64,000 bases of DNA, from the NCBI GenBank assembly GCA_028554795.2, contig JAPYKE020000033.1, positions 4,817,501-4,881,500 of the forward strand, written 5' to 3'. The notes beneath the pieces are model-generated. The model was not told the DNA's origin. It worked only from the letters and a program-made list of their open reading frames with translations, and searched no databases. Origin of the DNA: Sinohyriopsis cumingii. Its lineage: Eukaryota; Mollusca; Bivalvia; Unionida; Unionidae. The stretch's first letter is position 1, and each line of letters opens with the position of its first letter. Shown in pieces: positions 1-12,900 of the stretch. The position numbers were made by a program, and so were the translations under genes.

Positions 1-1531
1 CACTGGTGGAAATAAAAACTGAGTAATGAATTGGTGACTTTTGTTGTTGTTGAGTTTAATTATAGTAGCGTTCGCACAATTGTGCATGTGCCACTTTTTT
101 CTGACTGCACCGCAGCCTGCTAGTTGTTCCTGGGGAAGGGGATGGTGCCATCTCCCCCAGGCTTTTATAGATTCAAGGAACCCTGATAGTTTGGCCTCAA
201 TCTGTGGGTCCATAAAGGTCCCTACAGTTGAATGGTTGGCTGTCATTAGTGGGAAGGAGAGCTCGGGAACGGTCCTGCTTTCTTTACATCGCTGGTTTCT
301 TGTCGCATTTGCCTGTTGTTTTTTTTTTGTTTTTTCTCTCTTCTTTGTTTAATCATGATACATTAATATTGTAGCTAAATCTTGAGAAATGTATCATATG
401 CAACGGATAACTTATTTGCTATTTTCCCATCTCTATCAATAGTTTGTGTTGCCTCTCATTTTTGTATGCATTTTTATGAAGCCCACATTAGTGGAAAGCA
501 ACATATAGCAGTTGGTTTTCAGATGTTAGCATTGTTGTCATTGACAACAGTTTGTTAAGGTTTTGACTTAAGTTTTTCATTTGAATATTTTTTCTAAACA
601 CCCTTTCATAGACTTTCATTATATTTGACATGAATCATTATGAAGCTAAGACAATTCATTCAACAACATGCTTCTTTGTCCTTGAGATTGAAGTCACAGG
701 AAATTAATACATTAAGGTTTGATTATAGATTTTTATTTTCTTATATATCCTAAAACAATTGATGGATTGTTTCATACTTGGAATGAATGATTATAGAAAA
801 GTGAATTTCATCCTATACCATGCTTGCTCACTCCTTTGACCTGGGAGACAAAATTATAGTCGGACTAAATTTGTATTCACCTTCTATTTAAAATCTTGTA
901 ATTTCATGTTTCATGAAAAAACTCTAGAGGCATTTTCTTCATACATAGGTTGCATCAATATCAACCTAGGACAGTTTGTTCTGTGACATGCTGGGCCCCC
1001 TTCGACAATGTGGTCAACGTCACATTATTGGAAAACTTGTGTTATGTTTGGTTTAGTTTCTTCATATGTAAACTCTTTCCTAAACTCTTTTGATGAATTT
1101 TTTAAATAGTCAGCCTGAATCATTATGAAGCCAAAACAATTCATCTTGCAGCTTGCTCACTTAGTCTAAATTTTGACCTTGTGATCAAGGTCGTGTATTT
1201 AACAGTAGTGCTTTGATTGTGGGTTTGGTACACACTGGGCTGTGTTGTTTAATTTAGTACTGTTTTGTACAGTATGAGTAATTAAAGCTAAAGATAGAAA
1301 TTAAAAAGTGGTCATAACTTTAGATGTCTCTTTGAAGTACAACTATTTGCAAAATTCTAATTAGAATATGATATTCTCTGTATGAAAATGAAAGGAATTG
1401 TTAAGAGTTGATGGTGTAGAATAAATTATTATTAGGATATGAAACATTCCAGACCATATGGTATTTTCTTAATTTGCATCTGGTACATGTCTTTACATGA
1501 CAAACATTCCACATGTCTGCATATTTTTCAG
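1..1531. other. AT-rich non-coding flank with a degenerate direct repeat
   Basis: No convincing coding sequence is seen. A segment at about 560-690 recurs in degenerate form at about 1055-1190; both contain a form of GAATCATTATGAAGC followed by ACAATTCAT. This suggests an old dispersed or tandem repeat of about 490-bp spacing. The hydrophobic open frame at 41-352 has no recognisable domain and is probably chance. Confidence 0.45.
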
Positions 1532-1616
1532 GCTTTTAATACTCTGTTTGTTGGAGCTACAGTGCCATCTAAAAGCAAGATAAGGAGCGCCACATTGTCT
1601 TCAGACATATCCATGG
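1532..1616 (+). CDS. Candidate small internal exon, product unknown
   Basis: A pyrimidine-rich tract ending in TTTTTCAG precedes 1532, and a GTAATT donor follows 1616. Between them the frame is open for 28 codons in phase 0 and ends with one base of a split codon (phase 1). The peptide is Ser/Thr/Lys-rich and has no recognised domain. It lies upstream of the macro-domain gene on the same strand and could belong to it, but no exon with a clearly matching phase was found before 6057. This rests on splice-site form only. Confidence 0.2.
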
Positions 1617-1900
1617 GTAATTTGTTATTGTGAAACTTTATTCTTATTTCTCAATACTTTGAATAATATGTCAAATGTACATTTATTAACGAAGTACACC
1701 TTATCTGTGTGTTTAATGAATACACATTTTACCAAGTTCATGGGAACCTGCTATATGATGGTGCAACAATATTGAAACCAATTGGATGCTTGGATTGAAT
1801 GACAATGCAACACAATGTGAGGGTATAAAAGTTTATGAAACAAACAAAAGAATGAATAAAAGAAAAAATGTTGACTATAACACAAATGCAAATTGACTTG

Positions 1901-1927
1901 CACACACACACACACACACACACACAC
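1901..1927. repeat. (CA)n microsatellite
   Basis: About 13 uninterrupted CA units, directly visible. The flanks up to 3188 are AT-rich and non-coding. Confidence 0.95.
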
Positions 1928-2079
1928 TACAAATAATAGAATACTACTATACTGAACATGTTAACAGATATCCGTATGTGTAACAGGAATATGAGTATGG
2001 TTCTCACATTCACAATGTGCACAATGAAGGGAATATGAGTCAAATGAACAGACACGAGTACAATTCATGGAATCATATG

Positions 2080-2270
2080 ATGCAAAATAAAATAAGTATG
2101 GCTCACACAACTATATGATAATGGAAAAATAAGTGGTTCACACTACCATATGATAACAACATAAAATATGTATGGTTCACACTACCATAATGGTAACAAT
2201 GAAAAATAAGGTTCAAATAACCATGTAGTACAAAGCAAATTAAATATAGTTCACAACCATGTGTCCTTGT
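2080..2270. repeat. Degenerate short tandem repeat
   Basis: Phrases of the form GGTTCACACTACCATATGAT followed by AACAA..AAAATA recur about every 35-40 bases, roughly five times, with heavy divergence. No gene is visible between 1928 and 3188 apart from this. Confidence 0.5.
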
Positions 2271-3188
2271 AATGGTCCTTATCCAGGAGTTGAGAATTCA
2301 CATCATAATTCCTCGTCCTTCACCACAATTACATGTCCATATTCATCAGTTCCCACCACGAAACAGATACACCATCAGTTGAAAATGGCTTCACTGCCAC
2401 ACTACAGATACTAGCCTGACCATCCTGGTTCTGCTAGTCAATCAATCCATCTATCCGTCCATCCATACATACAGACATAAACAAATTAAGCTGGTCGTAA
2501 CAAGGAATAAACAAAGTACAGAAGAGAGATCCATAAATATGTTACTGAATTGTTTTGTGTCAAATAAAGACCATAGAGATAAACTGTAACATACAGCAGT
2601 AAATTGAAGAAAGGCATTTAAACTATAAAAATACATTTACAAACTGGATTTGTATAAAATTTAACACTTACTGCTATGGCTCTAGTTTGAAGTAAGAGTA
2701 TTGACACTCACTGACAAGATCAGAGTGATCACTCTATTGCATATAACAATAAGCCTCCTATAAATACATGAGAACAAAAAATGCACACAACCAAGGGTGA
2801 AGTACTCGTACATACCATGCTATATGAGTATCTCACTGCAAGTGACCTACGGCAAGATGCATGATTGTTCATTCATGCAAAACAAAAACAAATGAACCAC
2901 CCAAGGTAACACTGTATGCGTCAATGAAGTTAATTAACCAAATTGTTCTTAAGGTATACCAAATTATTTTCTTGCCTTATTCCATGACAATACATACCCC
3001 TAAAAGAAAATGAACACAGTTTTGAGCTTTCGTGGAATATGAATAAAAGAAAATAAGTTTTTACCTTTCTTGGTTTGCAATACCAAAACTGGGCAAATGA
3101 CAAACAAAACAAAAATATACTGGATTTGCCACTCAGGTGTTCACAGGGTTCCATTGTGTTATGTAGCCTATTCTGCCGGTAAATACTA

Positions 3189-3656
3189 ATGAACTTACAA
3201 TATACTATATACATAACACAATATATCTCTTACTACTACTTACAATATAATATATACAAACACAATATATCTCTTACTACTACTTACGATATACTATATA
3301 CATACACAATATATCTCTTACTGCTACTTACAATATACTATATACAAACTCAATATATCTCTTACTATATACATACACACTACATCTCTTACTATATACA
3401 TACACAATATATCTCTTACTATATATAAACACAATATATCTCTTACTATATACAAACACAATATATCTCTTACTATATACATACACAATATATCTCTTGC
3501 TACTACTTACAATATACTATATACATACACAATATATCTCTTACTTCTACTTACAATATACTATATACAAATACAATATATCTCTTACTATATACAAACA
3601 CAATATATCTCTTACTATATACATACACAATATATCTCTTACTACTACTTACAATA

Positions 3657-3705
<49 letters not shown>

Positions 3706-3918
3706 ATATATCTCTTACTACTACTTACAATATACTATATACATACACAATATATCTCTTACTGCTACTTACAATATACTATATACATACACAATATATC
3801 TCTTACTACTACTTACAATATACTATATACAAATACAATATATCTCTTACTATATACAAACACAATATATCTCTTACTATATACATACACAATATATCTC
3901 TTACTACTACTTACAATA

Positions 3919-3991
<73 letters not shown>

Positions 3992-5250
3992 ATATATCTC
4001 TTACTACTACTTACAATATACTATATACATACACAATATATCTCTTACTACTACTTACAATATACTATATACAAATACAATATATCTCTTACTACTACTT
4101 ACAATATGCTATATACAAACACAATATATCTCTTACTGTATACATTCACAATATATCTCTTACTACTACTAATAATATACTATATAAAAACACAATATAT
4201 CTCTTACTACTACTTACAATATACTATATACAAACACTATATCTCTTACTACTACTTACAATATTCTATATATATATACACAATATATCTCTTACTGCTA
4301 CTTACAATATACTATATACATTCACAATATATCTCTTACTACTACTTACAATATACTATATACAAACAATATATCTCTTACTACTACCTATGATATACTG
4401 TATACATACACAATATATCTCTTACTGCTACTTACAATATACTATATACAGACAAGATATCTCTTACTACTACTTACAATATACTATATACAAACAATAT
4501 ATCTCTTACTACTACTTATGATATACTATATGCATACACAGTATATCTCTTACTACTATTTACAATATACTATATACAAACAATATATCTCTTACTACTA
4601 CCTATGATATACTATATACATACACAATATATCTCTTACTGCTACTTACAATATACTATATACAAACAATATATCTCTTACTACTACTTACAATATACTA
4701 TATACAAACAATATATCTCTTACTACTACTTATGATATACTATATACATACACAATATATCTCTTACTACTACTTACAATATACTATATACAAACAATAT
4801 ATCTCTTACTACTACTTACAATATACTATATACAAACAATATATCTCTTACTACTACCAATGATATACTATATACATACACAATATATCTCTTACTACTA
4901 CTTACAATATACTATATACAAACAATATATCTCATACTACTACTTATGATATTCTATATACATACACAATATATCTCTTACTACTACTTACGATATACTA
5001 TATACAAACAATATATCTCTTACTACTACTTATGATATTCTATATACATACAAAATATATCTCTTACTACTACTTAATGATATACTATATATATACACAA
5101 TATATCTCTTACTACTACTTATGATATTCTATATACATACACAATATATCTCTTACTGCTACTTATGATATACTATATACATACACAATATATCTCTTAC
5201 TACTACTTACAATATACTATATACATACACAATATATCTCTTACTACTTA
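3189..5250. repeat. Large AT-rich satellite array, about 43-bp unit, with embedded (TA)n runs
   Basis: A unit containing CAATATATCTCTTACTACTA, then TTACAATATACTATATACA, repeats for about 2 kb with variant lengths; some units lack the TACTACTACTTA part. Two long (TA)n expansions interrupt it, near 3662-3702 and 3922-3987. Open frames across it, rich in Tyr/Ile, are by-products of the repeat. Confidence 0.95.
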
Positions 5251-5341
5251 TTTGTGGATAGTCATCGATAGTAGAGTTGCTACGTTTTCCAAAGAACATA
5301 CTGATACTTAGCTACTGTTCAGTTCATATCTTGATGCTTGG

Positions 5342-5735
5342 TTGAAGACACAACCAAGACAAATGTTCTTCAGGGTAGTTAGGCTGAAAAAAAAATGAGC
5401 CACGTGTTTATGTTGAAGACGCAACCAAGCCATATGTTCATGAAGGCAGTTAGGCTAAAGACAACCAAACTTTATGCACATGAAGACAGGATGAAGACAC
5501 AGCCAAGCCAAATATTCATGAATATATTTAGGCTAAAGACACGACCAAGTCATATGTTCCTGAATGCAGTTGGATTAAAGACACAACCAAGTCATATGTT
5601 CATGAAGGCATTTAGGCTGAAGACACAACCAAGTCATATTGTCATGAAGGCAGTTAGGCTGAAGACACAACCTAGCTATATGTTCATGAAGGCAATTAGG
5701 CTGAAGACATGACCAAGCAAGATGTTTATGGAGGT
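5342..5735. repeat. 42-bp tandem repeat array
   Basis: About nine copies of a 42-base unit resembling AAGACACAACCAAGTCATAT then GTTCATGAAGGCAGTTAGGCTG. Because 42 is divisible by three, the frame stays open (5395-5712) and translates to a 14-residue repeat, but no start context, splice sites or known domain support a gene. It stands directly after the 43-bp satellite. Confidence 0.9.
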
Positions 5736-6056
5736 GGTTCTTGTTTTTTAATCATTGTTATACATAGCTGCTGTATTCTTTGGTGCAGTGGTATGCGGAT
5801 TGAACAATAGTTGTACACAATACTTTCATGATGAACACAAAGAAGATTTATTAGCTTTACTGTTTATGATTCAATACAATTTAGATTAACTGTTATCAGT
5901 AACGTTTAGATCTTATGACTTGAAAATGTAACAAGCTATGAATATGAACTGAATATTGACATCTAAAATGAATTTTCACAAAGAAAAATGTTTACATTTT
6001 GATTCATTTAAAGAATGACAGATTTTCTTAGACAATTTATTTTTCATAAAAAATAG

Positions 6057-6786
6057 AACAGATCTCAATGGATGTGCTACAATTTAAAAAAGAAGCAACA
6101 TACAAAGACAGCTGTACCAAATGCTATTGTTTCTCAGAGGTCAAGATCAAGGTCATATATTGGAAACAGTACATTTGTGAGGTCAAACAAACCTCAGTCT
6201 GATTTTATTATGGAGAATAATCAACCATTTATGCCGAAAGGTTCTATATCACTTATTAGTGATTCTGCCAGTCCTATCCCTATTAAAATGTTAAGGGTCA
6301 CAGAAACTTCTCAGAGTCTTTGATTACCAGATACTTTACCTTTCTCTGAGAAGTCTTCTTCTGATGAAAGTGTTCCTATTCAGGGTGTAGATTGCAGCTT
6401 TGTTAATGTTCCTCTTCACTGTGTAAATTTGTCATCAGACAGTCTCAGGACCCGTGACAGTCAAAACAGTGATGTCTTTACCCATTGAGGATAATCATTT
6501 ATTACTAAGCACTGACCTAGCTGAAGTTAAGATTAATCCACTTGCAACTAGCATACCTAGTTTGGATCAAAAAGTTGATCCTACTGAAAATGAAATCCCT
6601 GATTTGTACCCAGCTTGTGCATTTACTATAGTTATGGTGAAAAGAGCTCATGAAAATGAAGTTGATCAGGAAATTATTCCTTTGGCTGACAGATATGTTG
6701 ATCAAGCTTTTGATAAATTCATTTATGCTTCTAGTAATGATCAGTCAAAAGGTATTGATCATTGTGATCCTCCTTTTCTGCTCTAA
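6057..6786 (+). pseudogene. Decayed coding block, Ser-rich, unknown family
   Basis: Frame 3 is open from 6057 to an in-frame TGA at 6321-6323 and encodes a Ser/Pro/Asn-rich stretch. The same frame resumes to a TGA at about 6480. From about 6454 coding-like sequence continues in frame 1 to TAA at 6784-6786, including a segment reading VMVKRAHENEVDQEIIPLAD. One stop and one frameshift therefore interrupt a run of about 240 codons. An AG at 6055-6056 could serve as acceptor. It lies 0.8 kb upstream of the first macro exon on the same strand, so it may be a dead or poorly conserved linker exon of that gene, or an unrelated insertion. No domain is recognised. Confidence 0.4.
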
Positions 6787-7324
6787 TATTATTCTAGGAT
6801 TGTTGTGTATTATTAAAAGAAATTCTGGCAACTGCCATTTTGACACATCAGGACTGTTGGCAAACCAGTGAATTTTTATACCTGAAATGTATACGGAACT
6901 TTTCATTGATCTGAATAGAACTTATTCATGGTTATTTTGGTTTCAATTCATAATACTGTAAGATCCTCTGACATTTTTTTTTTTTTAACATTGACAGTTA
7001 AATTTGTTAAGTTTTACAAAGCTTGTTGGTTTTGCTTTTTTTATTTACTTAATTTATTACCATATCCACAATTTTAACATTATTTCAACCAACTGTCAAG
7101 CATGTTGTATATATGTTAAAAGTTTGAACATTTAATATGTTTTATGGTACTATGAAAGCAAAAAGTATAGCATATAACTATATAATATGAGAACAGAAAT
7201 CTTTACATAGTTTGGGTACCCTGACAATATGTCATCTCTAGACTCTGGCCATCTCATATGAACACCTAAAAATGGTACTAGTTGTGGCATCACTTGGAGC
7301 TCTGCATTAGGTGGTTGGTGTTTG

Positions 7325-7456
7325 GACTGGTTGGCCTGGTGTCAGGATAATGTGACTGGGTGGGACATGATGCTACATGTCTGCAGCATGGTGCTCTAGT
7401 GCTAGGCGTCACTATAAACTGCCACACTGCAGACATCATAGCAATATGACTAAAAT
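7325..7456 (-). repeat. Dispersed repeat, copy 1 (uninterrupted)
   Basis: The reverse complement of this segment matches 52575-52838 through long blocks such as GATGTCTGCAGT.TGGCAG, TATAGTGA.GCCTAGCACT, CAGACATGTAGCAT.ATGTC and TTATCCTGACACCAGGCC. The 52.6-kb copy carries an extra 124-bp hairpin that this copy lacks. No protein is encoded; probably a non-autonomous transposable element. Confidence 0.7.
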
Positions 7457-7602
7457 TGTTAAAGCTACATTAAAAGATCAAATCACATGCACACATCATC
7501 CCTAGATGATTATTTTTATATTTCATTTTTTCAGCAGATTGATCCTGATAAAACACATTGAAAGATATTGTTTTTTATATTTGCAGATCATGGGATTTGC
7601 AG

Positions 7603-7712
7603 ATGCACCTTTCCTCACTCAGTTGTCCTGGAGGTGATTGAGGGGGATATCACCAAGGAGATTACAGATGTTATTGTAAACAGTGTCCGGTCAGACTTGA
7701 GTCTCGATCAAG
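7603..7712 (+). CDS. Macro-domain gene, exon A (macro domain N-terminal strand)
   Basis: First recognisable exon of a macro (ADP-ribose-binding) domain like those of PARP14/PARP15. It encodes the VVLEVIEGDITKEITDVIVN core, where the GDIT and VN residues line the ADP-ribose pocket in the family. Acceptor at TTTGCAG (7602); an earlier TTTGCAG ending at 7586 would add five codons in the same frame. Donor AAG|GTCACT after 7712 leaves phase 1, matching the next exon. No initiator is seen, so upstream exons must exist. The motif VNSVRSDLSL replaces the usual VNAAN, which is normal for PARP14-type macro domains. Confidence 0.8.
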
Positions 7713-8373
7713 GTCACTATATGTCTTTTACTTAGATCAGATTCAAAGAATAACAAATTACTGTTTCCTTGATGTGCAGATATTAACCCATCTTATAATA
7801 GTTTCCAATAAATGAATTTATATAAAAATTGCTCCATGCAAAGATTAGTGCTGTGTAGTATTTAACATCATCAGAGACTGATATTTTTATAAATTTAAGT
7901 GCCAATGACAGCAGTCTAACAGCAAGAAGTTCATATGATACTTGCAATTTGTTACACTAGGATGGTTATATATTTTTTTAAGAGTAAGGGCCATTACATG
8001 GAAAATTAATGAAAATGATCTGTAGCAGATTTGAATGATTTTGGCAAAAGTATTCACAAATCCATGATAGGACTTCGCACATATTTTTTCTAAGTTCAGT
8101 ATTAAATTTCAATATTTTACTAGCAAAAGTAAAGAATAAGAATAATAGCATTATGTTTTAACTTACATGAAAATCCTTGCATTAAGAGATTGTACAATGG
8201 TGAAGTTGATTATCTTTAATACTGATAGTGAGAGAGCAATTTTTCAAAGTAAATTTCATAATACGAAAACAACTTAACAGTTTTATAGCTTTCAAGGTGT
8301 ATTATACTTAATGAATATCATCATATAATTTTAGTATTAAAACCAAATTAAACTGAAATTTTTTGCTTTAAAG

Positions 8374-8439
8374 GGAATGTGTCAAAAGCCATTCTTAAAG
8401 CTGGTGGCATTTCCATCCAACAAGAATGGTTGGGGAAAG
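8374..8439 (+). CDS. Macro-domain gene, exon B (glycine loop and helix)
   Basis: A 66-base exon encoding GNVSKAILKAGG followed by ISIQQEWLGK. This is the family loop equivalent to GGVDGAIHRAAG, which contacts the ADP-ribose phosphates. The acceptor is TTTAAAG|GG and the donor AAAG|GTAAGA; entry and exit are both phase 1. The short exon lies in a 2.8-kb stretch otherwise devoid of coding signal. Missing it would remove the phosphate-binding loop. Confidence 0.8.
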
Positions 8440-9897
8440 GTAAGAGAGAACATTTCAATTGGATATGGTCTTAATTGACTTGATTATTTTCAAACATTCA
8501 CTTGACAATAAACAATATATGCGTGAAATAAGCAACCTCTTTATAGCATGTTCTAAATTTTCAGTTTCCAAAGTAAATCTGCATTACCTGTGAGTTCTGT
8601 TTATATTATGTGATACACAATTTTGTTTGTACAAACTTTGTAAGGATAGTAATAGTTATATTAATTTTTAGAATGACTCGGAGCCTGTAGCCAAGATTGG
8701 AACTGATCATTTACAGAAAACTCAGCTTCATAAATCTTTCTGTCATTAGCTCATTCTTCTCTTTTCATCTTTATTTTTTTGTTTCATAATGTAACCCTTC
8801 ATTACAATAAAAATAAATGCCAGTTTCATATTGTACATGTGGGGGAAGTGACAATGGTTAAAAAAGCATATCTACAGATGCGATAAAAATTTTAAAAAAG
8901 TGTTCATTACAGCTGAAATCACAAGGTGAGATAGCATTGCATTAGTTGGAAGTAAATTCCATCTAACAACAGCACTGAGAAAACAAGAATAATTAAAACA
9001 AAAGTATTTGTATGATGATATATATCTGTATATCATGTCTATATAGCAGAATAAGGAAATAGTCTATACACACTCACTGTGAATTTATAAAATTTTCATT
9101 ATTGATGGCATTTTTTAAAATTCTTTTGATGGCAATTTTTTTCTTTGTTCCCATCATACTTGCCAATTCTATGTGTGTCACATGAAAAACATGGTTTTAG
9201 ACGAAGGGACACACTTTACATTTTTTAAACAAAATGCTTTAAAATTGCAGATTTAATGAAATCGTGATAATTTAAAGTCCAGCACTGTTAATTGAATTTC
9301 CTCCTAAAGGGTGTCTACTTTCAAGTTTAAAAAGTTTTGGCCATTATTGGCACATTTTGCAAGGTATTACCAAGCATAGAGCCATTTTTCATTGCACACT
9401 TTACTCAGCTGAATACAGTTCAGGTTATATCCATTTAACAATGAATGGAAGCTAGGGGAGGTAACTGGTGGGATTGTTATTGCAAAGAATACAGGTTGAA
9501 ACACTAATAAAGAACGACAGAAGAAACTGAACAATATGTTTACACTAAAAATGGATCTTTCTCTTACAGGAATATAGAATACAATGTGATAGAAATGATA
9601 CTGATATAAACATGAAGTAATAGAAACAGAAGGAATAGCCATTTCAAATTTAGCATGGCCATTAGATATAAATAATTACGTTAGCTACTTCTGCTCATTT
9701 TGAAAAGTGAATGACTTGCATGATATGCTATGACACTCACTCCCCACTGAGCCACACACATATGATTAAAAATATCTCTCATTAGTGTCTGAAAACCCAC
9801 TTCAGGACTATCCAGAAATATGGCAGGAATATACAACTTGTGTCTGGGTTTACATTTCCAAATAGATTCCTGAAACCTGATTAGGACATGCATTATG
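8440..9897. other. Intron sequence, nothing recognised
   Basis: AT-rich intronic DNA of the macro gene. A minus-strand open frame at 9367-9642 has no recognisable domain or splice support. Confidence 0.5.
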
Positions 9898-10124
9898 AGC
9901 TACTGTACCATGCCTGATTAAGGCATGCATTATTATTGGTAACTACTGTACCAAGTGTGATTAAGGGCATGCATTATAATTAATAGCTACTGTATCAAAA
10001 CTGATTGGGGCATGCATTCTGATTGGCAGCTACTGTATCAAAACTGATTGGGGCATGCATTCTGATTGGCAGCTACTGTATCAAAACTGATTGGGGCATG
10101 CATTCTGATTGGCAGCTACTGTAC
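9898..10124. repeat. 43-bp minisatellite
   Basis: Five to six copies of a 43-base unit. Three nearly identical copies (about 9986-10114) read CTACTGTATCAAAACTGATT then GGGGCATGCATTCTGATTGGCAG; earlier copies are diverged. It lies inside the intron between macro exons B and C. Confidence 0.9.
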
Positions 10125-10550
10125 CAATATACAATGCATGCTTTTCATGCTGACATAAACTTTCATGCAACAAGGTACTTGCAGTTTTCTGACAGCCTTC
10201 ATCTCAAGATACTGAGTCATTTTTGTGACTGCAGTTATAGGGATAGCAGCTGAATTATTTCATATTTCAAATTGCCTTATGACATGTCCAGTACTTGGGA
10301 AGTACCTGTTATTAATTATTTTTACGGCTGCTTAAGGCCCTTGAAGACCAATAGCTATAGTTTTAAAGATCAAGTTGCTTTCTAGAACTAATGTTAAAAA
10401 CTAATGTTTTGATTTCATGTAATTACAAATAGACCTTTCTTCTTTTAAATAAAGATATGAGACTGTTTCTTATATACTTGTCAAGTTGGCCCTATTTTCC
10501 TTTTCAACAACAAGGTATAAATTACTGGTATTTTGTTCAATGTTTTGTAG

Positions 10551-10730
10551 TTACAGTTTTGAAGAAGGATGGATTTGTGGTCACAAAGGCTGGAAATTTG
10601 CTATGCAAAATGATAATTCATATGGCAGCCCAAAATAAAAAAAAGGAGTGGGAAGATATGATTGGACAAGTTCTCCATCATGCTGACCAATTAAAATGCG
10701 AGTCCATCTCTTTTCCTGCCCTTGGCACAG
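10551..10730 (+). CDS. Macro-domain gene, exon C (macro core)
   Basis: Encodes VTVLKKDGFVVTKAGNLLCK, then MIIHMAAQNKKKEWEDMIGQ, then a helix leading to ISFPALGTG. In the family the VVTxGxNLPCK-like block and the FPALGTG block form the nucleotide pocket and conserved strand. Acceptor TTTTGTAG before 10551; donor ACAG|GTTTGT after 10730; phase 1 at both ends, so exon B's terminal G and exon D's first GT complete glycine codons. Good agreement with PARP14-like macro domains. Confidence 0.85.
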
Positions 10731-12529
10731 GTTTGTAATATTCAAAAAGTAAAAAATACAGAGGGCAAGACTATGTCTGGAAACAATAATATTCATAGGT
10801 GCATTTTTAAAATAGTGTACTCACCAGCAATCCTAAACATTTCCTGAAATCAAATGGTAATGCAGTATATAAAAGATAAGCAAAAGATAGGTGGCATTCT
10901 GCAGAAAACTACTGAAAACTTTGAATACCAAGATACCATAGCACCTGCGTTATTGTATGAAGCAAGGATATGTAGTTAGATAGCTTAGCTAATAAAATGC
11001 AGTTGTAGTATTTTTTCATTAATAAGAGTTCGTTTAGTTTAATCTGTCATTTTAATGAATATTGCTTATTCATCATATTTTGGGTCTGCATTTTAAAGTG
11101 AACTATATGGTTTAGAGGATAGATTTCATGGTACTACAAAAGATCACAGATTGTCTCTTCAAAGTATTTTTTTCCTCTTTGTTTCTTAATGAGTTCTTGT
11201 TCCTTCATCTGTCTCTGACAGAAATGTCTTCTTGGTTGATAAAGAATAGATTTAAAACTTTCCCATTCTAAATTATCCAGCAGATCCTGCCTGAGTAGGC
11301 CACTCAATCTCTACAGTAATACAGCTAACAATGTAACCAAATCTCACTTGCTACAGCAATAGACTTTTGAACAGTGATTCATTTCCTATTGTTGACCTAC
11401 CAATACCATGCTGAGAATTTTCTTGACAAAAAAAAAGTAGGCAACTCTTTCCTTGCCATTTTTGTACGAAAAGCACTCAAATCCTACTTGGTAAAACAGC
11501 TAAGCTATGATCAGCAGACTCATTCTCTACAATGTTACTAGCAATAGCGTGCTCAACTGTTGATTGTTAAAATAACATACTTTAATAAGCCAGCCAATTT
11601 ATTATATTCTGTATTTCTGCCCATATCATGTATTATGGATATCCACATCCACATTTTTTTATTTGATTTTTTAATTCTGTGGCTGGCCTGTACTATAAGA
11701 AGAGTGTATCAGGGGTATTGCCAAAATTTACGTCAACAACCAATTCATTCAAATAGTTCAGTGGAGGTCATGTCAACATCATGTGATCCTAGAAGAACAT
11801 CTGTACCCTAGAGCTATTATGCATGCCTAGTTGCTGATTGGCTCAATAATAAAAAAGTCAGATAAAGACTGTTAAAGATATATCATAGTACAGAATAATT
11901 TAAATACATGAAATCTTTTCTAGTGATTCAGAATTAGTGATTTGATGCATATTTAACTGTGTAAAGAAACTGAATATGCAGCATTTCATTCTTTAGTTAT
12001 AGTTTGGTTTTGTTAGAGTTACGAGAGGATTCAGTTTTATTTATTTATTGAATGTTGACATTGCAGAGATAAAAATCATTTATTCTAAACAGACAGTACT
12101 TTGCTGGATTATTGTGAAACATTCAAGGACTTGGATATTTAATAATTTTGTTGGATTACATGAAACATTCAAGGACATTTTTGATATTCTACTTTCATTG
12201 GAGTTACCTTGAAGTAAGAACATTTTTCTCTGTGGTGATAACACATAAGCAAATTAATTAGAACTTTCATTTCAAATACTTTTGTTTCTGGATTACTGTG
12301 AAATTGACAATAAATTTAGGAAATATTGTTGGAATTCATACCATGCTGTAAGTTTTTATAAAAATTCTTTCACTTCTTGTTTGATTATAAATTTTAGGGA
12401 AATAGATTTATATCTTGGAAAAATTAATGGCTTGATGGGTTTACCTTTTCTTGTTAAATAGTGTAAGCCCCTTGAATGTGATACATGTACATATCCTATA
12501 TGATAAAATTTTAGAGTTTAAGCAGTTGA
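10731..12529. other. Intron sequence, mostly featureless
   Basis: AT-rich intronic DNA. From about 11280 to 11560 phrases such as GGCAACTCTTTCCTTGCCAT resemble the degenerate repeats at 12540-12900, so a decayed tandem array may extend here. No exon is recognised. Confidence 0.4.
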
Positions 12530-12539
12530 GAAATTCTCC

Positions 12540-12900
12540 TTAGAGTTACTGAGCAGCCAACTCTTTCCTTACAATTTCCATGCTAAAAGCTTGCTCAGAA
12601 ACCCGTTACCACAAATTTGAACTTTCTAACTCACTTCCTTGCTCTTTTCCTGCACACTCAAATTCTGATTTGTTAAACATTGTTTTGAGCAGCCATACTG
12701 ATACTGCCTGTAGCGTGATCAAATCATGCTTGCTAAAGCAACAGACTTTGAGTAACCAACTCAATTCCTTCTGTTTTCTTTCCAATAGCACATTAAGTTC
12801 CTGCATACTGAAATAGTAACCTTGGAGTAGCCAGTGTATTACATGCCATTTTCCTACCAATGGCATTCTCAATTCCTGCTTCCTAGAACATCTTTGATAA
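12540..12900. repeat. Degenerate ~60-bp tandem repeats
   Basis: Phrases of the type GAGCAGCCAACTCTTTCCTT followed by CCATGC or CAAT and GCATGCTNAAA recur imperfectly about every 60 bases. Similar phrases occur at 11280-11560. The short open frames on both strands follow from the repeat. Confidence 0.5.

Noticed and set aside
2451-3214. Minus-strand frames of 61-94 codons near the satellite
   Set aside because: No recognised domain and no splice context.
3497-4393. 298-codon open frame rich in Tyr and Ile
   Set aside because: It lies wholly within the AT-rich satellite and (TA)n runs; the frame is a by-product of the repeat.
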